Source of the DNA: an uncultured Oscillibacter sp. | GTDB taxonomy: Bacteria > Bacillota > Clostridia > Oscillospirales > Oscillospiraceae | Direction of reading: 5' to 3' | Length of the DNA stretch: 11,319 nt | NCBI GenBank assembly: GCA_946530565.1 | Contig: CAMNAE010000026.1 | Coordinates: forward strand, 1 to 11,319 | Shown: positions 5,451 to 11,319 of the stretch, one piece after another | Layout: each line of letters begins with the position of its first letter | Numbering within the stretch: position 1 is the first letter of the stretch | Notes under the pieces: model-generated | Told to the model about the DNA's origin: nothing | Database searches by the model: none | The model's input: the letters and a program-made list of their open reading frames with translations, nothing else | Made by a program: the position numbers and the translations under genes

Positions 5451-6727
5451 CGAATATCGTTCTGATCGTTGCCTTTTTTGGCCTGCTGATTCTCAATGTC
5501 CCCATTGCGGTCAGCCTTGCCATGGCGAGCGTTGCGGCATTGCTGACCGGCGGTTACAACTTCTCGATGATCCCGGCTAATGTCTATGCTGCAACCAGCA
5601 AATTCGCCCTTCTGGCGGTGCCGTATTTCATTTTTGCAGGCAATATTATGGAAAAAACCGGCATTTCAGAGAAGTTGATCCGCTTTGCGCAAAGCTTCGT
5701 CGGTCATGTGCGAGGAGGCCTTGCGTTGGTCTGCATCATCGTGAGCTGCTTCTTTGCCGCGATTTCGGGGTCTGGTCCCGCTACGGTTGCGGCCCTCGGC
5801 CTGGTTGTGATCCCCTCTATGATCAGTCACGGCTATAAACGGGATTATTCCTGCGGCCTGATGGCGACGGCCGGCTCCATCGGCGTGATCATTCCGCCGT
5901 CGATCACGTTCGTCATATTCGGATGCATTACGGGGATCTCCATCGGAAAGCTGTTTATCGCAGGCATTCTCCCGGGTATCCTTATGGGCACCTTGCTCGG
6001 TATCGCGGCGATTTGGGGGATTCGGAACAACTCGGAAGTGAAGCGGATGCCGAAAGCAAGCTGGAAAGAACGGTGGGTTTCGTTTAAAGATGCGTTTTGG
6101 GGGCTGATGATGCCGGTAATCATCCTCGGAGGAATCTACGGCGGCGTTTTTACCCCGACAGAATCCGCCGCTGTCTCCGCGATCTACGGCCTGTTTGTCG
6201 GATTCTTTATTTACCGCTCCATCAAACTGAGAGATCTGTATACGATTTTGCTCAACTCCCTGTCCCAAACGGCGACCGTCATGTTCATCATGGCCACCGC
6301 GGGACTGTTCTCGTGGGTGATGACGATCGAGGGACTTGCAGATCAGGCCGGCGCGCTGATGATCACGCTTTCGCTCGGAAATAAGTATCTGTTCCTGATT
6401 CTGCTCAATATCGTGCTTTTGATTGCCGGCTGCCTGCTGGACGGCGCTTCGGCACTGTATATTCTGACACCGATTTTCTACAGTGTTGCGATCGGGCTCG
6501 GAATCGACCCGATCCATCTGGGAGTGATCGCGATCGTCAATCTGGCCATCGGCATGATCACGCCGCCGGTGGGTGTGGATTTGTTCGTGGCCTGCGGTAT
6601 CGGCAATATCTCGATCAAGGAGATCGTCAGGGGCAATATGCCGTTTTTGATCGCGTCGCTTCTCGCGCTGCTGCTCATCACCTATATTCCGTTCATCTCG
6701 ACCTTCCTGCCGAATCTGATGAAATAG
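5447..6727 (+). CDS. dctM: TRAP transporter large permease, DctM family
   Basis: The 426-residue transport subunit that moves solute across the membrane, coupled to a Na+ or H+ gradient in this family. It is hydrophobic throughout, with about a dozen membrane segments. Signature stretches are Gly65-Asn-Ile-Met-Glu-Lys-Thr-Gly-Ile, Ala-Ala-Ile-Ser-Gly-Ser-Gly-Pro-Ala-Thr-Val (104-114), Gly-Ser-Ile-Gly-Val-Ile-Ile-Pro-Pro-Ser (143-152), Phe-Thr-Pro-Thr-Glu-Ser-Ala-Ala (235-242) and Gly-Met-Ile-Thr-Pro-Pro-Val-Gly (369-376). The two Ser-Gly/Pro-Pro style repeats reflect the duplicated elevator-transporter fold of the family. The ATG at 5447 overlaps the dctQ stop. Length is normal and the gene is intact. 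A strong hairpin follows, ending the operon. Confidence 0.96.
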   Translation: MTNIVLIVAFFGLLILNVPIAVSLAMASVAALLTGGYNFSMIPANVYAATSKFALLAVPYFIFAGNIMEKTGISEKLIRFAQSFVGHVRGGLALVCIIVSCFFAAISGSGPATVAALGLVVIPSMISHGYKRDYSCGLMATAGSIGVIIPPSITFVIFGCITGISIGKLFIAGILPGILMGTLLGIAAIWGIRNNSEVKRMPKASWKERWVSFKDAFWGLMMPVIILGGIYGGVFTPTESAAVSAIYGLFVGFFIYRSIKLRDLYTILLNSLSQTATVMFIMATAGLFSWVMTIEGLADQAGALMITLSLGNKYLFLILLNIVLLIAGCLLDGASALYILTPIFYSVAIGLGIDPIHLGVIAIVNLAIGMITPPVGVDLFVACGIGNISIKEIVRGNMPFLIASLLALLLITYIPFISTFLPNLMK

Positions 6728-6769
6728 CGCAGATCGGCGGTTTTGCAAACTGAAAAAAAGAACCAGCTC

Positions 6770-6802
6770 GGCCGGGAAGAATCCTCTTGATTCTTTCCGG
6801 CC
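6770..6802 (+). terminator. Hairpin terminator of the dehydrogenase/TRAP operon
   Basis: Bases 6770-6783 and 6789-6802 pair over 14 positions, with one G-T pair and a five-base loop. It lies 42 bases after the dctM stop. The downstream sequence has T residues but no clean T-tract. An A7 run at 6753-6759 lies about ten bases before the stem. It is the best candidate end of the TRAP transcript, though some readthrough is possible. Confidence 0.65.
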
Positions 6803-6815
6803 ATCTGTATATAAT
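6787..6815 (+). promoter_or_regulatory. Promoter of the VUT-amidase-GNAT operon
   Basis: TTGATT (6787-6792) and TATAAT (6810-6815) are 17 bases apart. The -35 matches consensus at four of six positions and lies within the loop and 3' arm of the preceding terminator. Transcription would start near 6822, just before the structured leader at 6838. Confidence 0.6.
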
Positions 6816-6837
6816 AACTATCCGGCAAATCACACTT

Positions 6838-6887
6838 CGCGGAGTTCGGCCTCTAAATCCTCCGCGTTATAAATGAAAACCAAGGAG
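6838..6887 (+). ncRNA. Candidate preQ1-I riboswitch upstream of the VUT transporter
   Basis: The leader folds as an H-type pseudoknot like the preQ1-I class. P1 is 6838-6844 with 6860-6866 (7 bp). The loop begins with U-U-C (6845-6847), and C6859 lies directly before the 3' P1 strand, the place of the ligand-pairing cytosine in known aptamers. The 13-base tail 6867-6879 is A-rich, as the groove-binding loop should be. G6849 and G6848 can pair with C6880 and C6881, and C6847 with G6884, closing a short P2. G6884 is the first G of the ribosome binding site AAGGAG (6882-6887), so ligand binding would hide it and turn translation off. The downstream gene is in the VUT/YhhQ family, which includes queuosine-precursor transporters. 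P1 and the main loop are longer than the usual aptamer. A covariance-model search (Rfam RF00522) was not possible here. Confidence 0.6.
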
Positions 6888-6895
6888 AACGACAA

Positions 6896-7645
6896 ATGAA
6901 CACTGCACATTCCCTCAGCTCATGGCTCCGCCGTGAGCGCGGCATGCTCAGCGCGCTTCTTTCCGCCCTGCCTCCGATGATGACCGGGATCTTTATCGCC
7001 TCTGTGATCGCGATGAATCTGCTCGCGCGCATCACGCTCGTGTCGCTGCCATTTCTGGCGCTGAACGCGGGGATCCTCGTCTCGTGGCTGGCATTTTTGT
7101 TTTTGGATATCGTCGCAAAGCACTTCGACGCGCGGGCGGCCGATTCGGTCGCGTTTCTCGCGCTGCTCTGCAATCTTGTTTTCTGTCTGATCTGCGTGAT
7201 CCTGAGCCGGGCGTGCAGCCTGCCCGGGCTCGACATGGTGGTGGGAGGTCAGTGGTCCGTGCTCCTTGCGAGCTCGATCGCCTATGTGCTCTCCTGCGTC
7301 GTCAACAACCGGCTGAACGTCTCGATCGGACGGCGGTTCCGCGCGGATCCCGACGGCGCGGCGGCCTATGCCGCGCGCTCCTTTATCTCGACCTTTGCCG
7401 CGCAGATCGTCGACAACTTCCTCTTCGTGTTTCTCGCCTTCGTGGTCTTCCCGAACCTCCCTGGCGCGCTGAACGTGCACTGGACCGTGCCGCAGTGCGT
7501 GGGCGCGGCCGTGCTCTGCGCGCTCTTCGAGCTCGCGACCGAGGTCGTCACCGCGCCGATCGGCTTCGCGGTCCTGAAGTCTTGGCGCAAAAACGGGCAG
7601 GGACGGGAGTATCTCGCGAAATACTGCCCGCAAAGCGCCGCGTGA
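6896..7645 (+). CDS. VUT/YhhQ family transporter, probable queuosine precursor transporter
   Basis: A 249-residue integral membrane protein of the VUT family (COG1738), whose E. coli member YhhQ takes up 7-deazaguanine precursors of queuosine. Start: ATG at 6896 with AAGGAG at 6882-6887 and 8-base spacing. About six membrane segments lie near 22-44, 52-73, 84-104, 119-138, 164-186 and 200-226. Family-like landmarks are Leu-Asp71-Ile-Val-Ala-Lys-His-Phe-Asp after helix 2, Val-Val-Asn-Asn near 135-138, Arg161-Ser-Phe-Ile-Ser-Thr followed by Gln-Ile-Val-Asp173-Asn, and a final helix reading Glu-Val-Val-Thr-Ala-Pro-Ile. It imports a small nucleobase-like compound, most likely preQ0, preQ1 or queuine. 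The candidate preQ1 riboswitch supports that. Its stop codon lies within the amidase ribosome binding site, so the two genes are cotranscribed and probably coupled. Codon use is GC-rich, unlike the TRAP cluster. Confidence 0.8.
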   Translation: MNTAHSLSSWLRRERGMLSALLSALPPMMTGIFIASVIAMNLLARITLVSLPFLALNAGILVSWLAFLFLDIVAKHFDARAADSVAFLALLCNLVFCLICVILSRACSLPGLDMVVGGQWSVLLASSIAYVLSCVVNNRLNVSIGRRFRADPDGAAAYAARSFISTFAAQIVDNFLFVFLAFVVFPNLPGALNVHWTVPQCVGAAVLCALFELATEVVTAPIGFAVLKSWRKNGQGREYLAKYCPQSAA

Positions 7646-7654
7646 GGTGAAGAT

Positions 7655-9145
7655 ATGCGAAACCTGACCGATGCGCTCCCGCGTCTTTCCGCCTGCGAGC
7701 TGGGACGCCTTGTCCGCGCGGGCGAAGTGAGCCCCACGGAGGTCATACGCTGCTTTCAAAAACGCATTGAGGCGGGAGATCCGCGCCTCAATGCTTTTGT
7801 CTATACGAAATTCGAATACGCCGAGGCCGAGGCGAAAAAGCTGGAGGCCCGGCTCGCCCGCGGCGAGGATCCGGGCCCCTTTGCCGGCGTCCCCTTCGCG
7901 CTGAAGGACTTTCTGCCGAGCAAAAAGGGCTGGACGAACTCCCACGGCGGCGTGCGGGCGCTGATCTGCGAGGACACGGAGGACTCGGTCTTCTGCCGCG
8001 CCATGGAGGCGGCGGGCGGCATTGCCGTCGGCAAGACGAACGCGCCTGCCTACGGCTTTCGCGGCACCTGCGACAACCTGCTCTACGGCCCGACGCGCAA
8101 TCCCTTTGACACGCGCTTCAATTCCGGCGGCTCCTCCGGCGGCAGCGCCGCGGCGGTCGCGGGAGGACTCGTAGCGATCGCCGAGGGCTCCGACGGCGGC
8201 GGGTCGCTGCGCATTCCGGCCGCCTGGTGCTCCCTTGTGGGCTTCAAGGCCTCGCTCGGCACGATCCCGAGCGTCTGCCGGCCGGACGCCTGGTCCGCGA
8301 CGCACCCCTGGTGCTTCAACGGCGGACTGACGAAGACGGTCGAGGACACCGCGGTGCTGCTGGGCGGCATGGCCGCTTATGATCCTCGCGACCCCTTCAG
8401 CCTGGACCGCGGCGGCGTCGACTATACCGAGGAGATGAAAAAGCCGCTCAAGGGCTTCCGCATCGGCTTCACGCCGGACTTCGGCATCTTCCCGGTGGAC
8501 GCGGAGGTCGCGGAGATCGCGGAGCGCGCGGCGCTGCGCTTCCGGGAGGCGGGCGCGGCGGTGGAGCGCGCGGAGTTCCGTTTTCAAAGGAGCGCGTATG
8601 AGCTCGCAGAGCTCTGGTGCCGCTGCATCTGCGCCGATACGGCGATCGCGCTGGAGCTGGATCGCCGGCGGGGTTTCGACCTCGTGCGCGATCACCGCGG
8701 GGATCTCCCGGAGGAGTTCATCCGCTGGAACGAGGAGACGGCGAAGTGCGGCCTGATGGACTACTACGAGGCGCACCGCGCGCGCACCGAGATCCTCGAC
8801 GAGGAGCTGCGCGCCTTTGAACAGTTTGATCTGATCCTCTCGCCCACGACGATCTGCCTGCCCGTTCCCAACGCTCAAGACCGCAACACGCTCGGCCCGC
8901 GCGAGATGAACGGCGTGCCCGTGGAGCCGATCATCGGCTTTTGCGAGACCTTTTTCGCGAATTTCACAGGCGCGCCGGCGGCGTCGGTGCCGGCCGGGCT
9001 CTCGAAGAGCGGCCTTCCCGTCGGCCTTCAGATCATCGGTCGGCGGCACCGTGACGGCGACGTGCTCGCGGCTGCAGCTGCGCTCGAGGAGCTCCAGCCC
9101 TGGCGCGGGCTCTACGAGATCCCGCTCGGCGGCGCCGGAGCGTGA
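7655..9145 (+). CDS. Amidase signature family hydrolase
   Basis: A 496-residue cytoplasmic enzyme of the amidase signature family, which hydrolyses a carboxamide to acid and ammonia or amine. The Ser-cisSer-Lys triad is complete. Lys84 is in Ala-Leu-Lys-Asp. Ser160 is the cis-Ser of the Gly-Gly-Ser-Ser-Gly-Gly-Ser loop (158-164). Ser184 is the nucleophile in Gly-Gly-Gly-Ser-Leu-Arg-Ile-Pro, with the 24-residue spacing seen in fatty acid amide hydrolase. The N-terminal helix Ser-Pro-Thr-Glu-Val (26-30) and the C-terminal Gly-Leu-Pro-Val-Gly-Leu-Gln-Ile-Ile are also typical, and length is normal. It is not clearly GatA: no GatB or GatC gene is adjacent. Start: ATG at 7655 with GAGGTGA (7644-7650), which overlaps the VUT stop. 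Its stop is 14 bases before the GNAT start. Substrate is unknown; see the finding on the operon. Confidence 0.9.
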   Translation: MRNLTDALPRLSACELGRLVRAGEVSPTEVIRCFQKRIEAGDPRLNAFVYTKFEYAEAEAKKLEARLARGEDPGPFAGVPFALKDFLPSKKGWTNSHGGVRALICEDTEDSVFCRAMEAAGGIAVGKTNAPAYGFRGTCDNLLYGPTRNPFDTRFNSGGSSGGSAAAVAGGLVAIAEGSDGGGSLRIPAAWCSLVGFKASLGTIPSVCRPDAWSATHPWCFNGGLTKTVEDTAVLLGGMAAYDPRDPFSLDRGGVDYTEEMKKPLKGFRIGFTPDFGIFPVDAEVAEIAERAALRFREAGAAVERAEFRFQRSAYELAELWCRCICADTAIALELDRRRGFDLVRDHRGDLPEEFIRWNEETAKCGLMDYYEAHRARTEILDEELRAFEQFDLILSPTTICLPVPNAQDRNTLGPREMNGVPVEPIIGFCETFFANFTGAPAASVPAGLSKSGLPVGLQIIGRRHRDGDVLAAAAALEELQPWRGLYEIPLGGAGA

Positions 9146-9159
9146 GAAACGAGGTTTCC

Positions 9160-9693
9160 ATGAAAGAGCTGTTTCGCGCATTGCCCTGCCTGAAAGGCCC
9201 GCGTATCGTTCTGGAGCGGCTGGAGGACCGGCACGCCGGGGCGCTCGCGGAGCTGGCGCGCAGCGAGCGGGTCTACCGCTATCTGCCGACGTTTTTGTTT
9301 GAACAGAAATACCCGGACGCGCGCGAGGTCATCCGGAAGCTCTACGACGAGGCGCTGGAGGAGTCGCTGATCCTCGGCGTCTTTGACCGCGGCGGCGCCT
9401 TCTGCGGGCTTGCCGAGATGTACGGCTGGCGCGCGCCGATCCATAAGATCAGCGTGGGCTACCGGCTTTTGGAGCGCTGCTGGGGCCGCGGGATCGCGAG
9501 CGAGGCGCTGGGGCTCATGGTGCGCTTCCTCTGTGAGGAGGCCGGGATCGAGATCATCACCGCGAGCACGATGACCGAGAACCGCGCCTCCGCGAACGTG
9601 CTCAGGAAAAACGGCTTTGAATTGGTGGTCTCCGGCGCCCTTGAGGACTGGGGCTTCCCGGAACCGACAGTCACAGACAAATGGATCAGTTAG
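9160..9693 (+). CDS. GNAT family N-acetyltransferase (RimJ/RimL-like)
   Basis: A 177-residue acetyl-CoA-dependent N-acetyltransferase that transfers acetyl to a primary amine of a protein or small molecule. Start: ATG at 9160 with GAGG at 9151-9154, rather than a GTG at 9142 that lacks a usable ribosome binding site and overlaps the amidase stop. The N-terminal strand Ile-Val-Leu-Glu-Arg-Leu-Glu and helix (about 16-33) follow the Acetyltransf_3 pattern. The acetyl-CoA motif A is Arg106-Cys-Trp-Gly-Arg-Gly-Ile-Ala-Ser-Glu-Ala-Leu (106-117). Asn141...Ser-Ala-Asn-Val-Leu-Arg-Lys-Asn-Gly-Phe (to 153) is the usual motif B region. Length is typical. It is third in the VUT-amidase operon, and the acceptor cannot be told from sequence. 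Confidence 0.88.
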   Translation: MKELFRALPCLKGPRIVLERLEDRHAGALAELARSERVYRYLPTFLFEQKYPDAREVIRKLYDEALEESLILGVFDRGGAFCGLAEMYGWRAPIHKISVGYRLLERCWGRGIASEALGLMVRFLCEEAGIEIITASTMTENRASANVLRKNGFELVVSGALEDWGFPEPTVTDKWIS

Positions 9694-9728
9694 GCAAACG
9701 CTTGTGAAAGAAAGGGCGTTGAAACGAT

Positions 9729-11319
9729 ATGACGATACGTGACCTTGCGGTCGGGCAGGCCGGCCGCGTAGAGGCTGTCGGGGGCGAGGGCGCCCTGCGG
9801 CAGCATTTTCTGGATATGGGCGTGATCCCGGGCGCCGAGGTGACGCTCGTGAAGCTTGCGCCGATGGGCGACCCGATGGAGCTTCGCCTGCACGGCTACG
9901 AGCTGACACTGCGCCTTGCGGACGCAGAAAAGATCGACGTGACGCCGCTTTCCCGCGCGGCAGAGCGGAAAAGACGCGGCGCTGACGAAAAGGAGATCGA
10001 GCACCCGGGCCTCGGTGAGGAGGGCAAGTACCACCCGAAGGGGAGCGGCCACGCCCTGCCGGACGACACGACCCTTACCTTCGCGCTCGTCGGCAACCAG
10101 AACAGCGGCAAAACGACGCTCTTCAACCAGCTCACCGGCTCGAACCAGCATGTCGGCAACTTCCCCGGCGTCACGGTCGACCGCAAGGACGGCGCGATCC
10201 GCGGCCGGAAGAACACGCTGATCACCGATCTTCCCGGCATCTACTCGATGTCGCCGTATTCGAGTGAGGAGCTCGTGAGCCGGAACTTCGTGCTGCAGGA
10301 CAGGCCGAAGGCGATCATCAACATCGTCGATGCGACGAACATCGAACGGAATTTGTATCTTACGATGCAGCTCCTTGAGATGGATGTGCCGATGGTCGTC
10401 GCGCTCAACATGATGGATGAGCTGCGCGGCAACGGCGGCTCGGTGGACATCAACCGCATGGAGAGCCTTTTGGGAGTGCCGGTCGTGCCGATCGCGGCTG
10501 TCAGAAACGAGGGCATCGACGAGCTCGTGCGCCACGCGGTGCACATCGCGCACTATCAGGAGCGGCCGGGACGGCAGGACTTCTGCGACGAGAGCGACCA
10601 CGGCGGCGCCGTGCACCGCTGCCTGCACGCGGTCATCCACCTGATCGAGGACCACGCCGAGCATGCGGGGCTCCCGCTGCGCTTCGCCGCCTCCAAGGCG
10701 ATCGAGGGGGACGCGCTGATCATCGGGCAGCTGGCGCTCGACCAGAATGAGCTCGAGATGCTCGAGCATATCACAAAGCAGATGGAGACCGAGCGCGGGC
10801 TCGACCGGAGCGCGGCGATCGCGGACATGCGCTTTTCGTTCATCGAGAAGATCTGCGCCGCCTGTGTCGTGCACCCGCACGAGAGCCGCGAGCATCTGCG
10901 CTCGCAGCGCATCGACCGGGTCCTGACCGGCAAGTACACGGCGATCCCGATGTTCATCGCGGTGATGGGGGCGGTGTTCTTCCTCACCTTCAACGTGATC
11001 GGCGCCTTTTTGCAGGATCTGCTCGCGCTCGGCATCGAGCACCTGACCGGCGCCGTGGACGCAGCCCTGACCGCGGGCGGCGTCAACGAGGCGATCCACG
11101 GGCTCATCGTGGGCGGCATCTTCGAGGGTGTCGGCAGCGTGTTGAGCTTCCTTCCGATCATTGTGACGATGTTCTTCTTCCTCTCGCTTCTGGAAGACAG
11201 CGGCTACATCGCGCGCGTCGCGTTCTTCATGGATAAGCTCCTCAGGAAGATCGGGCTCTCGGGGCGGAGCATCGTGCCGATGCTCATCGGCTTCGGCTGC
11301 ACGGTGCCGGCGGTCATGT
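9729..11319 (+). CDS. feoB: Fused FeoA-FeoB ferrous iron transporter (3' truncated by window)
   Basis: Imports Fe(II) across the cytoplasmic membrane, with a GTPase domain regulating the pore. The reading frame is open from ATG 9729 to the window end (530 codons). In-frame stops just upstream make 9729 the first possible start, although its ribosome binding site (AAAGGG near 9711-9715) is weak and distant. Residues 1-75 are a complete FeoA SH3-like domain, with Leu-Asp-Met-Gly-Val-Ile-Pro-Gly-Ala (28-36). A charged linker (about 76-113) leads to the FeoB G domain: G1 Gly122-Asn-Gln-Asn-Ser-Gly-Lys-Thr129, G2 Thr149, G3 Asp-Leu-Pro-Gly (167-170) and G4 Asn-Met-Met-Asp (227-230). Membrane segments start near 404, and the conserved Gly-Phe-Gly-Cys-Thr-Val-Pro-Ala (521-528) is present just before the sequence ends. 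The remaining roughly 300 FeoB residues lie outside. It begins 35 bases after the GNAT stop, so readthrough from that operon is possible. Confidence 0.95.
   Translation, partial: MTIRDLAVGQAGRVEAVGGEGALRQHFLDMGVIPGAEVTLVKLAPMGDPMELRLHGYELTLRLADAEKIDVTPLSRAAERKRRGADEKEIEHPGLGEEGKYHPKGSGHALPDDTTLTFALVGNQNSGKTTLFNQLTGSNQHVGNFPGVTVDRKDGAIRGRKNTLITDLPGIYSMSPYSSEELVSRNFVLQDRPKAIINIVDATNIERNLYLTMQLLEMDVPMVVALNMMDELRGNGGSVDINRMESLLGVPVVPIAAVRNEGIDELVRHAVHIAHYQERPGRQDFCDESDHGGAVHRCLHAVIHLIEDHAEHAGLPLRFAASKAIEGDALIIGQLALDQNELEMLEHITKQMETERGLDRSAAIADMRFSFIEKICAACVVHPHESREHLRSQRIDRVLTGKYTAIPMFIAVMGAVFFLTFNVIGAFLQDLLALGIEHLTGAVDAALTAGGVNEAIHGLIVGGIFEGVGSVLSFLPIIVTMFFFLSLLEDSGYIARVAFFMDKLLRKIGLSGRSIVPMLIGFGCTVPAVM

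Noticed and set aside
5666..6748. A 360-codon open frame on the minus strand opposite dctM
   Set aside because: It is a mirror of dctM codon bias: a highly polar, Arg/Asp/His/Gln-rich product with no recognisable domain.
6873..6899. An eight-codon upstream open frame (ATG at 6873) whose TGA overlaps the VUT start codon
   Set aside because: It has no ribosome binding site, its ATG lies in the A-rich tail of the riboswitch-like fold, and the overlap can arise by chance.
6920..9181. A 753-codon open frame on the minus strand opposite the VUT and amidase genes
   Set aside because: It is antisense to two well-supported genes in GC-rich DNA. Its translation is dominated by Arg, Ala, Glu and Gly with no domain, and it has no coherent start context.
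9690..11099. A 469-codon open frame on the minus strand opposite the FeoA-FeoB gene
   Set aside because: The plus strand encodes unmistakable FeoA and FeoB motifs through this stretch. The minus-strand product is low in complexity, rich in Arg, His, Asp and Val, and has no family features.
1..11319. CRISPR arrays, tRNA or rRNA genes, insertion sequences and integrases
   Set aside because: I saw no regularly spaced repeats, cloverleaf sequences, transposase motifs or rRNA-like conserved stretches on either strand.

Overview
The window looks like part of a chromosome of an anaerobic Firmicute of the class Clostridia. The support is a lipoprotein with a Ser/Ala-rich linker, strong AGGAGG-type ribosome binding sites, a fused FeoA-FeoB iron transporter, a GntR/FCD regulator beside a TRAP operon, and a riboswitch-like leader resembling preQ1-I. 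This is inference from gene style; no species can be named. Base composition is mixed. Single 60-base lines counted by hand give 42/60 G+C in the DUF937 gene and 42/60 in the amidase gene, 23/60 and 34/60 in two lines of the dehydrogenase/TRAP cluster, and 8/60 in the upstream leader (2041-2100).

Layout. (1) 2-127 is the 3' end of an unrecognised gene, closed by a clear intrinsic terminator. (2) 171-395 holds a long hairpin and a near-consensus promoter, followed by a DUF937 gene (396-968). Two inverted repeats lie between it and the convergent regulator. (3) 1137-1826 (minus) is a GntR/FCD regulator. It is divergent from an operon made of a zinc-dependent threonine-dehydrogenase-like enzyme (2472-3563) and a complete TRAP transporter: DctP-type lipoprotein (3689-4777), DctQ (4935-5450) and DctM (5447-6727). 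The 636-bp intergenic region is extremely AT-rich. It contains a perfect TTGACA-17-TATAAT promoter, operator-like palindromes and a leader of about 255 nt. A long hairpin ends the operon. (4) At 6787-6815 a new promoter starts inside that hairpin. It drives a leader that folds like a preQ1-I riboswitch, then a VUT/YhhQ-family transporter (6896-7645), an amidase-signature enzyme (7655-9145) and a GNAT acetyltransferase (9160-9693), all tightly packed. (5) A fused FeoA-FeoB ferrous iron transporter begins at 9729 and runs off the window.

How the genes fit together. The regulator, dehydrogenase and TRAP genes look like an inducible uptake-and-oxidation module for a small hydroxy or amino acid whose identity the sequence does not give. 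The VUT-amidase-GNAT group, behind a candidate queuosine-precursor-sensing leader, is the most interesting part. The transporter and leader point independently to 7-deazaguanine salvage, while the amidase and acetyltransferase have no established place in that pathway.
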